A stretch of DNA of 64,000 bases from Paenibacillus sp. FSL K6-3182 (GTDB lineage Bacteria > Bacillota > Bacilli > Paenibacillales > Paenibacillaceae), in the NCBI RefSeq assembly GCF_037976325.1, contig NZ_CP150265.1, positions 3,219,501-3,283,500 on the forward strand. The letters are read 5' to 3'. Positions 19,292 to 28,868 of this stretch are shown piece by piece. The position numbers and the translations under genes are program-made. Position 1 is the first letter of the stretch. Each line of letters begins with the position of its first letter. Under the pieces are notes generated by a model. That model did no database searches, had not been told where the DNA came from, and saw nothing but the letters and a program-made list of their open reading frames with translations.

Positions 19292-19936
19292 ATGACGATT
19301 ATTGCCCCTTCCATATTATCGGCCAACTTTGCAAGGCTAGGAGAGGAAGTTCAAGCTGTCGAAGCGGCAGGAGCAGATTGGATTCACATCGACGTGATGG
19401 ACGGTCATTTTGTCCCCAATCTAACTTTTGGACCGCCGGTCATTTCAGCTATCAGGCCTGTGACGAAGCTTCCTTTTGATGTGCATTTGATGATTGAACG
19501 TCCGGAACTTTCAATTGAGGACTATATTGCAGCAGGCGCGGACCGCATTACTATTCATGCTGAAGCTTGCGTGCATTTGCATAGAACCGTCCATTACATA
19601 AGAGAAAAAGGGCTGCCTGTGGGCGTAGCAATTAATCCGGCAACACCTGTATCTATGCTGGAGCCTATTTTGCATGATCTTGATCTCGTGCTTATTATGA
19701 CGGTTAACCCTGGATTTGGGGGTCAGAAGTTCATTCCTTATTCGCTTGTGAAGCTGCGCCAGCTTCGTGCGATGCTGGAGGAGCAGGGACTAGATGATGT
19801 TCATGTACAGGTTGACGGTGGTGTTAATCAAACAACGGCAGCAGTCATTCGTGAAGCTGGCGCTAATGTGCTCGTGGCAGGAAGTGCCGTGTTCTCAGAG
19901 GTAGACCGAGCCGCGGCAATCGCGGTATTGCGCTAG
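19292..19936 (+). CDS. rpe: Ribulose-phosphate 3-epimerase
   Basis: Interconverts ribulose-5-phosphate and xylulose-5-phosphate in the pentose phosphate pathway. The 214-aa TIM barrel begins [18 protein letters not shown] and has the metal and catalytic motifs [29 protein letters not shown] and VDGGVN. It follows rsgA by 5 bp, as in B. subtilis. Confidence 0.97.
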   Translation: MTIIAPSILSANFARLGEEVQAVEAAGADWIHIDVMDGHFVPNLTFGPPVISAIRPVTKLPFDVHLMIERPELSIEDYIAAGADRITIHAEACVHLHRTVHYIREKGLPVGVAINPATPVSMLEPILHDLDLVLIMTVNPGFGGQKFIPYSLVKLRQLRAMLEEQGLDDVHVQVDGGVNQTTAAVIREAGANVLVAGSAVFSEVDRAAAIAVLR

Positions 19937-19947
19937 GAGGTACTGCG

Positions 19948-20223
19948 ATGAATGAACGGTTGAAAACAACACTCTGGCTGTTGATGTATACATTTCTTGC
20001 CGGACTGCTGCTAGCGCTATTCTCGATGATATCGGATTTTTATCGGTATCTCTTCTCGCTCCTCGCATTGTACGTGGGCATTCGCTTTTTCCGGAGATTT
20101 GAAAAGCTAGGAATGCGAATCGCTTTTTTCGCGCTATCGATCGTATTTTATTTACTAATTGCTGTCGTTGGAGCGGCTATTATATACATAAGAGATAATC
20201 CAATGCCAATAACGGGCGCATAA
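19948..20223 (+). CDS. Small membrane protein, about three helices
   Basis: A 91-aa hydrophobic protein of unknown function with helices near residues 9-28, 33-48 and 57-82. ATG 19948 follows GGAGG by about 8 bp. In B. subtilis the gene after rpe is thiN (thiamine pyrophosphokinase); nothing here resembles it. Position between rpe and spoVM suggests it is the last gene of the long operon. Confidence 0.6.
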   Translation: MNERLKTTLWLLMYTFLAGLLLALFSMISDFYRYLFSLLALYVGIRFFRRFEKLGMRIAFFALSIVFYLLIAVVGAAIIYIRDNPMPITGA

Positions 20224-20233
20224 TAGGCTTTCC

Positions 20234-20333
20234 CCTCAGACGCACTATGGAATAGGACAAACTGACGACGCATAGGATGTTTACATGAGCGTAGTAATGT
20301 TGTCACGGATAAATTCGATGAGCGTGTCTGAGG
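20234..20333 (+). promoter_or_regulatory. Possible structured leader before spoVM
   Basis: The 5' arm 20234-20243 (CCTCAGACGC) pairs with 20324-20333 (GCGTGTCTGAGG would contain it) over 10 bp with one G-T pair, enclosing about 80 nt. The 3' arm runs into the spoVM ribosome-binding site (AGGAGGG, 20331-20337). No known riboswitch class is recognised. The pairing is seen; a regulatory role is inference. Confidence 0.3.
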
Positions 20334-20344
20334 AGGGATGAGGC

Positions 20345-20425
20345 ATGAAATTTTATACAATCAAACTGCCTAAATTTTTGGGCGGGTTCGTAAAGGCGAT
20401 TTTGAATACCTTCCAAAAAAATTAG
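20345..20425 (+). CDS. spoVM: Stage V sporulation protein M
   Basis: A 26-residue amphipathic peptide that binds the positively curved forespore membrane and anchors SpoIVA, the base of the spore coat. The start MKFYTIKLPKFLGG is nearly identical to the B. subtilis peptide and the length matches exactly; the C-terminal third differs more. AGGAGGG lies 7 bp before the ATG. The gene is easily missed because of its size. Its position between the rpe block and rpmB is conserved. In B. subtilis it is controlled by sigma-E; I could not identify that promoter here. Confidence 0.95.
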   Translation: MKFYTIKLPKFLGGFVKAILNTFQKN

Positions 20426-20470
20426 GTCTAGATGCTGCAGGACACCCTTCGGCCGTGATCGTAGAAAAGC

Positions 20471-20504
20471 AAAAAAAAAAGCACCTGAGCGCTCAGGTGC
20501 TTTT
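20471..20504. terminator. Bidirectional terminator between spoVM and rpmB
   Basis: A perfect 20-bp palindrome (20481-20500, GCACCTGAGC and its complement) is preceded by ten A and followed by TTTT, so it can end transcription of spoVM (+) and rpmB (-). Confidence 0.85.
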
Positions 20505-20524
20505 GTCTATGGCCATTGCCATCA

Positions 20525-20713
20525 TTATACGCGTGTAACTTTACCAGCTTTAAGTGCGCGTGTGCTAACATAAACACGTTTCGGTTTACCATCAACCAAA
20601 ATGCGAACCTTTTGCACGTTTACGCCCCAAGAACGACGAGTTTTGTTGTTTGCGTGGGAAACGTTGTTACCTTTACCAGGTGCTTTACCTGTAAGAAAAC
20701 ATTTGCGGGACAT
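20525..20713 (-). CDS. rpmB: 50S ribosomal protein L28
   Basis: A 62-aa ribosomal protein beginning [20 protein letters not shown] and continuing with the NKTRRSW stretch typical of L28. The start has an AAAGGAGGTG site. It has only one of the CxxC cysteines (Cys5), so it is likely the zinc-free form. It is transcribed opposite to the surrounding genes, from its own promoter at 20827-20855. Confidence 0.97.
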   Translation of the reverse strand: MSRKCFLTGKAPGKGNNVSHANNKTRRSWGVNVQKVRILVDGKPKRVYVSTRALKAGKVTRV

Positions 20714-20826
20714 GACTACACCTCCTTTAAATCTTGCTTGAACAAAACGGATTCCATTAATATGGCTTCGTTATGCGTGAGGAAAATTTCATTCGTAAGC
20801 GAAATAACATTTAAACACACTTGAAT

Positions 20827-20855
20827 ATCGTATCACAAACATTGGTTCTGTTCAA
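20827..20855 (-). promoter_or_regulatory. Sigma-A promoter for rpmB
   Basis: On the minus strand TTGAAC (20850-20855), a 17-bp spacer and TACGAT (20827-20832) lie about 115 bp before the L28 start. The rest of the 293-bp gap to 21006 shows no gene. Confidence 0.55.
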
Positions 20856-21006
20856 CCTAAATATAAGGACAAGGATGTTCTTTATCGCTTTTAAAGCGAG
20901 CAACCATGCAGAATAACTGGATTTATTGAACAGACTTCTATAAAGGAGCCGTTTATAGTACAATAATACTTAGTCCATAATACATACAGTAAGGGAGTGT
21001 ATTTCC

Positions 21007-21366
21007 ATGCCAATGCAGCTAAGCACAGAATTAGGTTCCATACATGTCTCAGACCATTGCATAGCCATTATTGCGGGCTCTGCGGCCATGGATTGTTATG
21101 GACTTGTCGGGATGGCTTCACGCAAACAGCTAAAGGACGGAATTGCCGAGTTGCTCGGACGAGACAATTTGACTCGCGGCGTTGAAGTTAGACGAGTAAA
21201 TGAAGAATTGCATATTGATCTCTACATCATCGTAAGCTATGGAACAAAAATTTCCGAGGTAGCGCATAACATTCAATCCAAGGTAAAATATGTGCTGAAC
21301 GACGTAATCGGTCTACAAGTGGAAGAAGTCCATATAATTGTGCAGGATGTCAGGGTACTTAAGTAA
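21007..21366 (+). CDS. yloU: Asp23/Gls24 family envelope stress protein
   Basis: A 119-aa Asp23/Gls24 family protein, orthologous by position to B. subtilis YloU. The N-terminal part has the family motif IAGSAAMDCYGLVGM; the C-terminal half has LYIIVSYGTKISEVAHNIQSK. Members of the family associate with the membrane and respond to envelope stress. It precedes fakA by 17 bp. ATG 21007 follows AAGGGAG. Confidence 0.9.
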   Translation: MPMQLSTELGSIHVSDHCIAIIAGSAAMDCYGLVGMASRKQLKDGIAELLGRDNLTRGVEVRRVNEELHIDLYIIVSYGTKISEVAHNIQSKVKYVLNDVIGLQVEEVHIIVQDVRVLK

Positions 21367-21383
21367 CAGGGAGGGAAATTTCG

Positions 21384-23150
21384 TTGAGTAAGCGCTTTAT
21401 AAACGGATCTGATTTTACCGCAATGGCACTGCTCGGCGCGGATTATTTACAGCGAAACGCAGAGCACGTTAATGCATTAAATGTATTCCCAGTGCCGGAT
21501 GGCGACACGGGAACAAACATGAACTTAACGATGTCCTCAGGCGTTCGCGAGCTGCGCAGCAAGCCGTCAAGCAGCATTGGAAAAACGACAGAAGCCTTAT
21601 CTAAGGGGCTGCTGATGGGGGCTCGGGGCAATTCCGGCGTTATCTTGTCACAGCTGTTCAGAGGTTTCTCCAGGTCGCTTGCCGGTCTTGAAGAAGCGGG
21701 AACGGTGCAAATAGCCGCTGCTTTGCAATACGGTGTTGACCTCGCTTATAAAGCTGTCGTAAAGCCTGTAGAAGGAACGATTCTTACCGTTGCCAAGGAA
21801 GCTGCGAAGCATGCCGTTCAGTACGCCCGTAGAACGAGTGACGTGGCTGAGTTGATGCACGAGGTGCATCAGAAGGCATATGAAGCTTTGCAGCGTACGC
21901 CTGATTTATTGCCTGTACTAAAGCAGGTTGGCGTAGTCGATTCTGGCGGACAAGGTCTCGTGTTTATTTATGAGGGCTTCGTACGCAGCCTAGCAGAAAT
22001 CGATGGCCAGCTTGATGCTTATTCGATGCCGTCAGAAGCAGCTCCACCTGAAGAAGTGGCTGTTCCTATTATCGTGCCACCAATTCGCAAGCAAGAGCCG
22101 ATCTCGGCACAAGCACGCTTAGCGACGGAAGCTATTGAATTTTTATACGATATGGAATTTTTTATCAATCGCAAGCTAAGCGGACAAGCGGGAGCGTTTT
22201 TTGATGAATCCGCTTACAAACGTGCTCTTGGGAAAGATGGAGACTCTATATTGGTCATAACAGAAGACGATATTATTAAAGTTCATGTACACTCTCGCAA
22301 ACCGGGAGACGTACTGAACCTATCGCTTCCTTACGGAGAATTAACCGATATTCATATTCTTAATATGCGCGAGCAGCATCGTGATTTGCTTGAGCATGAG
22401 GCAGAGGATTCAGCCGTTGTTGACTATTCTGCAGCAGAACTGCTTGCAGGGCAGGCCGTACAAGGAGTTCCGCCTGGTCAAGTATTTGAATGGGCGCCGT
22501 TTGGAATTATCGCTGTTGCTCTAGGCGAGGGGATTACGAACATTTTCCTCGAGAATGAAGTGGATACGGTATTGTCTGGCGGTCAGACGATGAATCCGAG
22601 CACAGAAGATTTTGTGAAGGCGATCGAGGCTCTGTCAGCAGAGCATATCTATATATTACCGAATAACGGAAATATTATTTTGGCAGCTGAACAAGCTGCT
22701 GAGCTTAGCGAGCGGAATGTTACGATTATCCCAACTCGCACGATACCTCAAGGTTTAGCAGCAGTACTTGCTTTTAAGGATGACGAGACGGCTGAACGCA
22801 ATAGCGCATGGATGAAAAACGCTGCTGAGCAGGTTATGTCGGGACAAGTAACAAAGGCTGTGCGAGATACGACCATTGAAGGTGTGGATATTCGCGAGGG
22901 CGATTACATCGGCATTAAAGAAAAAACGATAGTTGTATCCAAAGCAAACTTGCTCGAAGCCTGCCAATCCCTCATTGCGAACATGCTCGATACAGGCGGA
23001 GATTTGCTGACGATTTTGTCAGGTGAGGATGCGGAAGCGACCGAAACGGCGTCGTTATGCGAATGGATCGGGGAGCAGTATCCTGATCTGGAGCTTGAAT
23101 TGCAAAAAGGCGGACAACCGCTGTATCCGTATGTTTTTGCTTTGGAGTAA
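21384..23150 (+). CDS. fakA: Fatty acid kinase catalytic subunit (DhaL domain)
   Basis: A 588-aa YloV/FakA protein that phosphorylates fatty acids held by DegV-type FakB partners. The N-terminal DhaL domain has the nucleotide and magnesium motif NVFPVPDGDTGTNM near residues 33-46, then ARGNSGVILSQ and VVDSGGQG. The long C-terminal part is typical. Translation starts at TTG 21384 behind GGGAGGG. The next gene is a DegV protein, the likely lipid-binding partner. Confidence 0.93.
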   Translation: MSKRFINGSDFTAMALLGADYLQRNAEHVNALNVFPVPDGDTGTNMNLTMSSGVRELRSKPSSSIGKTTEALSKGLLMGARGNSGVILSQLFRGFSRSLAGLEEAGTVQIAAALQYGVDLAYKAVVKPVEGTILTVAKEAAKHAVQYARRTSDVAELMHEVHQKAYEALQRTPDLLPVLKQVGVVDSGGQGLVFIYEGFVRSLAEIDGQLDAYSMPSEAAPPEEVAVPIIVPPIRKQEPISAQARLATEAIEFLYDMEFFINRKLSGQAGAFFDESAYKRALGKDGDSILVITEDDIIKVHVHSRKPGDVLNLSLPYGELTDIHILNMREQHRDLLEHEAEDSAVVDYSAAELLAGQAVQGVPPGQVFEWAPFGIIAVALGEGITNIFLENEVDTVLSGGQTMNPSTEDFVKAIEALSAEHIYILPNNGNIILAAEQAAELSERNVTIIPTRTIPQGLAAVLAFKDDETAERNSAWMKNAAEQVMSGQVTKAVRDTTIEGVDIREGDYIGIKEKTIVVSKANLLEACQSLIANMLDTGGDLLTILSGEDAEATETASLCEWIGEQYPDLELELQKGGQPLYPYVFALE

Positions 23151-23183
23151 ATGTAATCGTTCTAACAATGGGAGGAAATGGCC

Positions 23184-24038
23184 ATGGGAAAGGTCCGAAT
23201 AGTAACGGATAGCACATCTGATATTCCGGAAGAGGTCAAGAAGCGCTTGGGGATATCGGTAGTTCCCCTTAAGGTGCTGTTTGGCGAGGAGACGTTTCTA
23301 GATGCGGTGACGATTACGTCCGAACAATTCTACGAGAAGCTTGCGCAGTCATCTGTTCTTCCTACAACATCTCAGCCATCACCAAACGAGTTCTCAGAAG
23401 TATATGAGCGCTTGATTGCGGAGGACGCTGATTCACCTATTATTTCTATTCATTTGTCGGCCGCGCTCAGCGGTACGTATCAATCGGCTGTCATTGCTCA
23501 TTCCATGCTCGAGCAAGAAGCGGATATTACGATAATCGATTCTAAATCTGCTTCATACGGGTTCGGACTACGTGTTGTGAGAGCTGCCGAAATGGCACAA
23601 GCAGGCGAATCGAAAGAACGGATTATCGAAGAGATTGAGCGGCTTGAGCGCAGTACTAATTTATACTTTCTAGTCGATACGTTGGAATATTTGCAAAAGG
23701 GCGGACGAATTGGCAAAGCATCCGCGTTGATCGGTTCAATACTCAACATAAAGCCTATCTTATCTTTGGACAAAGAAGGGGTTGTGCTAGCTGTAGATAA
23801 AGTGCGCGGCTCTAAGAAGGCGATGGCTCGTATCATTGAATTATTGAAACAAACGTATGGCGATGAGCCGGTCGGTATGACGATGGCTTACTCTTTCAGT
23901 AAAGACACAGCTGAGGATTTGTGTGAGCTATTGAAAGCCCAGTTCAATGTACAAGAAATGAACTGGACGACGGTAGGTGCTGTTATCGGCACGCATACGG
24001 GACCTGGCACATCGGCCGTGTTTATGTACAGGATGTGA
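23184..24038 (+). CDS. DegV family fatty-acid-binding protein (FakB-like)
   Basis: A 284-aa DegV protein that would present fatty acids to FakA. It begins VRIVTDSTSDIPEEVKKRLGI and has the conserved TTSQPSPNEFSEVY, SAALSGTYQSA, and EYLQKGGRIGK motifs. ATG 23184 is 8 bp from GGAGG; ATG 23178 is only 2 bp away and unlikely. A link with fakA next door is strongly suggested by context. Confidence 0.93.
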   Translation: MGKVRIVTDSTSDIPEEVKKRLGISVVPLKVLFGEETFLDAVTITSEQFYEKLAQSSVLPTTSQPSPNEFSEVYERLIAEDADSPIISIHLSAALSGTYQSAVIAHSMLEQEADITIIDSKSASYGFGLRVVRAAEMAQAGESKERIIEEIERLERSTNLYFLVDTLEYLQKGGRIGKASALIGSILNIKPILSLDKEGVVLAVDKVRGSKKAMARIIELLKQTYGDEPVGMTMAYSFSKDTAEDLCELLKAQFNVQEMNWTTVGAVIGTHTGPGTSAVFMYRM

Positions 24039-24045
24039 TCGTAAA

Positions 24046-26097
24046 ATGACACTTGATCAAATTTCTGTTCGGCAAATCAAAGGCGTGAGTGCTCCCAAGG
24101 AATTGGAGCTTCACGCCTTTGGCGTGAGAACAGTGGCGGATATACTTGATTATTTTCCATTTCGCTATGAGGATTATCGCATTCGGGAGCTGACCGATGT
24201 AAAGGAAGGCGAGAAGGTGACCGTTCTAGGACATGTCCGAGGCATTCCTATGCTGCAGCGATATGGAAAAAGTAAATCAAGATTAACATGCAAGGTTGAG
24301 GTTGGACAGTGGCTCGTGACGGCAGTCTGGTTTAATCGGCATTTTCTGCAGGACCAGCTTGTCATTGGCCGTGAGATTATGCTTACGGGCAAGTGGGAAC
24401 AGCAGCGCCTGCAAATGACGATATCGGACTCGGAGTTTCCTGGCAGCGGCGGACCGGCTAAATCGGGAACACTGCAGCCGGTTTATTCGGTAGGCGGAAG
24501 CATCACACAGCCTTGGATGCGGAAGACCGTGCGTCAAGCGTTGACGCAATATGGGTCGATGATTGAAGAGATTTTGCCGTTTGAGCTTGTGGAGCAGCAT
24601 CATTTGATGCCCAGACGCGACGCGGTGCATCGCATTCATTTGCCGGATGATACGAAGGAAGGGCTGCAGGCGCGCAAACGATTGGTATATGAGGAGCTGT
24701 TTCTGTTTCAGTTGAAGCTCCAAGCGTATCGGGCTCTTAATCGCAAACGGAATGATGGCATCGCACATCGGATTGAGAGTGAGACGATTCGTCAATTTGC
24801 CGCAACCCTTCCGTTTGAGCTGACAGATGCCCAGAAGAAGGTCGTTAATGAAATTTGTGTCGATATGAGAAGGCCGTCCTGCATGAATCGGCTGCTTCAA
24901 GGCGACGTTGGCTCCGGCAAAACGGTTGTGGCAGCTATTGCACTGTATGTTGCGGTGAAATCAGGTCATCAAGGGGCTTTGATGGTGCCAACAGAAATAC
25001 TGGCTGATCAGCACATGCGCTCGCTTACAAAAATGTTCGCAGAGCTCGGAATTGAGGTTGCTCTTCTGACGGGAAGTGTAACAGAGCGCAAACGCAGGGA
25101 TGTGCTTGCGGGGCTTCAAATGGGCATGATTGATATCGTCGTTGGAACGCATGCTCTAATTCAGGACGATGTTTTTTTTCGGAGCCTTGGGCTCGTCGTT
25201 GTGGATGAACAGCATCGTTTCGGCGTCAATCAGCGGAGCGTGCTGCGGCGCAAAGGGATGAACCCTGATGTGCTTACGATGACAGCAACGCCGATTCCGA
25301 GAACGATGGCGATTACCGCATTCGGCGATATGGACGTGTCGACGATTCGCGAGCGGCCGCATGGGCGCAAGCCGATTAAGACGTATTGGGTTAAGCACAG
25401 CATGATGGAGCGTGTGCTCGCTTTTATAAGGAAAGAAGTAAACAAGGGGCGTCAAGCTTACATCATCTGCCCGCTGATCGAGGAGTCGGAGAAGCTCGAT
25501 GTGCAAAATGCGATTGATCTGTATGTGCAAACGCAGCAGTCGTTTCCAGATTTGCGGGTAGGCCTGCTGCATGGACGCCTTTCAGCTGCGGAGAAGGAAA
25601 GCGTGATGGGTGCTTTTGGCGCAAATGAAACGCATGTGCTTGTGGCGACGACGGTCGTTGAGGTAGGTGTCGACGTTCCTAATGCGACACTTATGATCAT
25701 TATGGATTCGGAGCGATTCGGATTATCCCAGCTGCATCAGCTGCGAGGACGTGTAGGGCGGGGAGAGCATCAATCGCATTGTATATTAGTAGCCGATCCG
25801 AAATCAGAAACGGGACGCGAGCGAATGAAGGTCATGACGGACACGGATGACGGATTTGAAGTGTCTAAGCGGGATCTTGAGATTCGTGGTCCGGGCGATT
25901 TTTTTGGCACGAAGCAAAGCGGCTTGCCTGAGTTTCGTTTGGCTGACATGGTCGCTGACTATGAGCTGCTGGAGCTTGCTAGGGATGATGCTGCTGAATT
26001 AACAGGACGAGATGATTTTTGGACGAATGAGTCGTTCGTTAGATTGCGCAGCTTGCTGGAGCAGGATCAATTTTTTCAAGGGGAACAGCTGGACTAG
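24046..26097 (+). CDS. recG: ATP-dependent DNA helicase RecG
   Basis: A 683-aa helicase that reverses stalled replication forks. The N-terminal wedge (OB fold) region is followed by Walker A (GDVGSGKTVVA), the DEQHRFG box, TATPIPRT, and the C-terminal QLRGRVGRG motif. I start at ATG 24046, 7 bp after the degV stop; the frame is open further upstream inside degV but those residues are not family-like. Confidence 0.97.
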   Translation: MTLDQISVRQIKGVSAPKELELHAFGVRTVADILDYFPFRYEDYRIRELTDVKEGEKVTVLGHVRGIPMLQRYGKSKSRLTCKVEVGQWLVTAVWFNRHFLQDQLVIGREIMLTGKWEQQRLQMTISDSEFPGSGGPAKSGTLQPVYSVGGSITQPWMRKTVRQALTQYGSMIEEILPFELVEQHHLMPRRDAVHRIHLPDDTKEGLQARKRLVYEELFLFQLKLQAYRALNRKRNDGIAHRIESETIRQFAATLPFELTDAQKKVVNEICVDMRRPSCMNRLLQGDVGSGKTVVAAIALYVAVKSGHQGALMVPTEILADQHMRSLTKMFAELGIEVALLTGSVTERKRRDVLAGLQMGMIDIVVGTHALIQDDVFFRSLGLVVVDEQHRFGVNQRSVLRRKGMNPDVLTMTATPIPRTMAITAFGDMDVSTIRERPHGRKPIKTYWVKHSMMERVLAFIRKEVNKGRQAYIICPLIEESEKLDVQNAIDLYVQTQQSFPDLRVGLLHGRLSAAEKESVMGAFGANETHVLVATTVVEVGVDVPNATLMIIMDSERFGLSQLHQLRGRVGRGEHQSHCILVADPKSETGRERMKVMTDTDDGFEVSKRDLEIRGPGDFFGTKQSGLPEFRLADMVADYELLELARDDAAELTGRDDFWTNESFVRLRSLLEQDQFFQGEQLD

Positions 26098-26167
26098 GCA
26101 ATATTCACCTCCTTTCGGCATATAGTTTAACGATGTGACTGGATTGCCTGATGGAGGTGTCAACGAA

Positions 26168-26455
26168 GTGAGTTACCAAAACTATGGGATTAAGCCTCAG
26201 CTGGTCGAGCGTGTTAAATACAAAATGAAAAACCCTGCTGTGAAGGAACGGATTAGGGACCTGCTAGGAAATGTGACCAAATACGATTTGCAAGACCGGC
26301 CAAAGGTTAGACGGCTTGTGAAAGCGGCGTCCGTTATTTTGCAGGAGCAGCTTACGGATACACAGGAAGACCAGATTGTTGCTTTCATTATGGCGCAAAA
26401 GATTGACCCGAACAACACGTTTCATTTGCTGAAACTGTGGGGGATGTTTCGCTGA
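26168..26455 (+). CDS. Stage VI sporulation protein F-like
   Basis: A 95-aa protein with the pattern of the SpoVIF/YjcC family: a DLQDRPKVRRLVK helix and an LTDTQEDQIVAFIM helix near the end. In B. subtilis SpoVIF is made in the mother cell and supports late coat gene expression. The GTG start at 26168 lies 8 bp after GGAGGTG; an earlier GTG at 26135 has no site. Family assignment is by pattern and is moderately sure. Confidence 0.6.
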   Translation: MSYQNYGIKPQLVERVKYKMKNPAVKERIRDLLGNVTKYDLQDRPKVRRLVKAASVILQEQLTDTQEDQIVAFIMAQKIDPNNTFHLLKLWGMFR

Positions 26456-26482
26456 CCGCTTTGGTCAGCGATTTTTTTTTTT
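26450..26482 (+). terminator. Terminator after the SpoVIF-like gene
   Basis: An 8-bp stem CGCTGACC/GGTCAGCG (26450-26457, 26463-26470) with a five-base loop is followed by eleven T. It marks the end of the core recG block. Confidence 0.85.
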
Positions 26483-26519
26483 ATTTGGCAATGGGAATAT
26501 CGTTCTGCTTGGTTTGCTG

Positions 26520-27215
26520 CTACCATAGCTCGAGCTGCTCGTCCACTTCAATGCGCTCGATTAAAGAAGAGTCGTCGTTCCGGACGCTTCCGACTGCAAG
26601 GGAGACAGGGTAAGCTTCAAGCTCATGCGATGAGTATGGCTTAAGGAGTGGAGTGATCATCTTAACGTCCGTTACCGCGCGGTTCAGCCACAGCTGCTCA
26701 GCCTCGGGCCGCAAAATGACCGGCATGCGATCATGAACCTCGGAAACGAGCTCGTTTGGCGTAGTTGTTAGAATCGTACAGCTATTTATTTTGGTCCCTT
26801 CAGGAGAAATCCAGGTCTCGTACAGACCGGCCATGCTGAATAAGGAGCGGTTCTTAAGTACGAAGCGCATTGGCTGCTTGCCTTGTGTTGTCGTTTTCCA
26901 TTCATAGAAACCATCGGCAGGGATGAGGCAGCGCTTGCGCTGCAGCGGGGCTTGAAAGGCAGGTTTGCTCGATGCTGTCTCTGATCGAGCATTCAGCATC
27001 TGGAAACCAATTTTCGGATCATCCGCCCATGGCGGCACAAGTCCCCACTTCAGCTCGCCTAGCCGATTATTTTGGCCATCATTTATAATGGTCAGCACCT
27101 GCTGGCTCGGAGCTATATTATATTTCGGACGGTGAAAAGGTACCATCGTTTCTTCAATCATATACCTAACCATCAGCTCTTCCAACGTAACTGTGAGTGT
27201 ATACCTTCCGCACAT
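26520..27215 (-). CDS. SRAP domain protein (abasic-site crosslinker, YedK/HMCES type)
   Basis: A 231-aa SRAP protein that forms a thiazolidine crosslink with abasic sites in single-stranded DNA. The mature N-terminus would be the catalytic Cys2 of MCGRYTL. NIAPSQ, NARSET, RCLIPADGFYEW and HDRMPVIL follow in family order. The start at 27215 is fixed by the need for Cys2 and by AAGGAG upstream; the frame is open for 61 residues further. It lies one DUF2515 gene away from a lesion-bypass polymerase operon on the same strand. Confidence 0.93.
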   Translation of the reverse strand: MCGRYTLTVTLEELMVRYMIEETMVPFHRPKYNIAPSQQVLTIINDGQNNRLGELKWGLVPPWADDPKIGFQMLNARSETASSKPAFQAPLQRKRCLIPADGFYEWKTTTQGKQPMRFVLKNRSLFSMAGLYETWISPEGTKINSCTILTTTPNELVSEVHDRMPVILRPEAEQLWLNRAVTDVKMITPLLKPYSSHELEAYPVSLAVGSVRNDDSSLIERIEVDEQLELW

Positions 27216-27383
27216 GGCTGTCATCTCCTTTCTAATGCTTTTATTATACATCGTGTGCGCTCGAATCGCATATGTTGCATACACAGTATGACGAACTGCT
27301 CCGTGGCTGATACTGGATACTAGAGGGTTTAAACTAGGCAACAAGCTTGTATAGTCAACGACGCGATAGGAGGAGCACTGACA

Positions 27384-28679
27384 ATGGACAAAAAGCATGA
27401 GGGACGGTCTTATCGCCGTACATTCGGTTACTGGCTAGGGCAGCTGCTCGCGCTCCCCAGCGCTGCGTTTGACTATGCAGTAGGCAAGTGGGGGGCAATG
27501 AGCGCATCGGATGCGATGATTGCGGAAGCAATACCACTGCAGCTTTCAGCTTCTTCCGTTGCAAAACTGAAGTATGCATGGTCGAAGCATTTTGAATCTG
27601 CGGATGCTTCAGCGGTGACAAGCTGGAATGAAGAGGAGCTTGCGCTAATTGAACGAATTCGCGCTGAGACTGCTGCTGCCAATCGGAATAACGTGACGAG
27701 AACGGAAGCTTATCGTATTTTGTATTTCCGCACTCCGGAGCTGCACTGGGCGCTGCTTGCGCATATGGTGTCCCGTAATGGCGGCTGGAATATGACTGAC
27801 TTGCAAGGCGAGTGGCTTCCATGGCTGCTGAACTCGGAACAGCGGTTAGCTGTGTTTCGTTTTTTGGAGCAGGCGAATGCATTGATATTTCAAGATGCTT
27901 ATCCGCAGCTGCTCTTGTATGAACGGAGCAGGCGCGAGGGGAGGAGCTTGTTCCATCTGCTGCCTGCTTTTGGCGTATCCTCGTTTATGGCGCCGGTCTG
28001 GAAGCAGTACTGGCGAGATCGTGACGCGGTGCCGCTCACGATCGCATTAATCGTTAATGAGCAGCATTATATCGAGCAGCGTGTTGTACAGCATCCCTTT
28101 TTTCGAGAGAAGGTGCTGCATACGTTATTTTTTGGTCTGCAATCGCTGCTTCAGCTGAACGGGGTTATTTTCCCCTATGGCAATGACCAGGGAAAAGGGG
28201 AAGGAGCGTTTGCGCTGCGGCTCTCTGGTCTTATTTTGGAGCGGTTTGAAAATATAGAAGAGAGAATTGAATTCGGCAAACGTTTATATGCGATGTTATT
28301 CGGTGTACCGCGCGTCTATGAAGGAGCTAGATCCTTCGCTGCTGCGGTTAAGCATACAGGCTCGCGTGCCGACTACGCGCCGCATATGTTTACGCGTGTA
28401 CGTCAGCAGCCTCCACAGCCAATTTATAAGGAGCGTCTGCTGGGTGCACGGTTAAAGCCTGGTGCTGAGCCGCTTTACAGCCCAGAGCTTAGTGCAGCGT
28501 GGAACGATCAACCCCTTGAAATGCCGGAGCCTGGGGATTGGTTTACGTCCGTTGCCGATATTTCGCCTTATTTTCAAAAGCTGCCAATGCCGCATTCTTT
28601 TGAAATTACGAATGAATATGGGCTCATGCTTAACAAGATCGAATTGGCTGTTCTTGCGGTGCAGCGTGGCAATAAGTGA
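27384..28679 (+). CDS. DUF2515 family protein (YppC-like)
   Basis: A 431-aa protein matching the YppC/DUF2515 family by pattern, with features such as NRNNVTRTEAYRILYF, LHWALLAHMVSRNGGWNMTDL and NEQHYIEQRV. No catalytic motif or signal peptide is obvious. The function of the family is unknown. The ATG follows AGGAGGAG. It is transcribed away from the SRAP gene and towards the YolD operon. Confidence 0.8.
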   Translation: MDKKHEGRSYRRTFGYWLGQLLALPSAAFDYAVGKWGAMSASDAMIAEAIPLQLSASSVAKLKYAWSKHFESADASAVTSWNEEELALIERIRAETAAANRNNVTRTEAYRILYFRTPELHWALLAHMVSRNGGWNMTDLQGEWLPWLLNSEQRLAVFRFLEQANALIFQDAYPQLLLYERSRREGRSLFHLLPAFGVSSFMAPVWKQYWRDRDAVPLTIALIVNEQHYIEQRVVQHPFFREKVLHTLFFGLQSLLQLNGVIFPYGNDQGKGEGAFALRLSGLILERFENIEERIEFGKRLYAMLFGVPRVYEGARSFAAAVKHTGSRADYAPHMFTRVRQQPPQPIYKERLLGARLKPGAEPLYSPELSAAWNDQPLEMPEPGDWFTSVADISPYFQKLPMPHSFEITNEYGLMLNKIELAVLAVQRGNK

Positions 28680-28757
28680 AGCCCCTGAACTTCGACACTT
28701 GTTGGCGGAGCTGGACGAGATCGAGGGAAGAGGCCAGAAGCGATACGAAATAATATC

Positions 28758-28812
28758 AAAGGAAAACAGGAACTGCTTCGTTGGCTCTCCTGCCAGTTGA
28801 GCAGTTCCTGTT
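28758..28812 (-). terminator. Hairpin terminating the YolD operon
   Basis: A 12-bp perfect stem (28765-28776 with 28801-28812). Read on the minus strand it is followed by TTTTCCTTT. The 24-nt loop can fold further (TGGC/GCCA). Confidence 0.5.
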
Positions 28813-28868
28813 CATGGATGATTCTACTTTAGGCTGCTTTGAGCGAAGCTATTGGAACAGGGCACTCC

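Noticed and set aside
19948..20223. thiN (thiamine pyrophosphokinase), expected after rpe
   Set aside because: The gene here encodes a small membrane protein with no ThiN motif.
23977..24045. Upstream extension of recG
   Set aside because: It lies inside degV and is not family-like; ATG 24046 is better.
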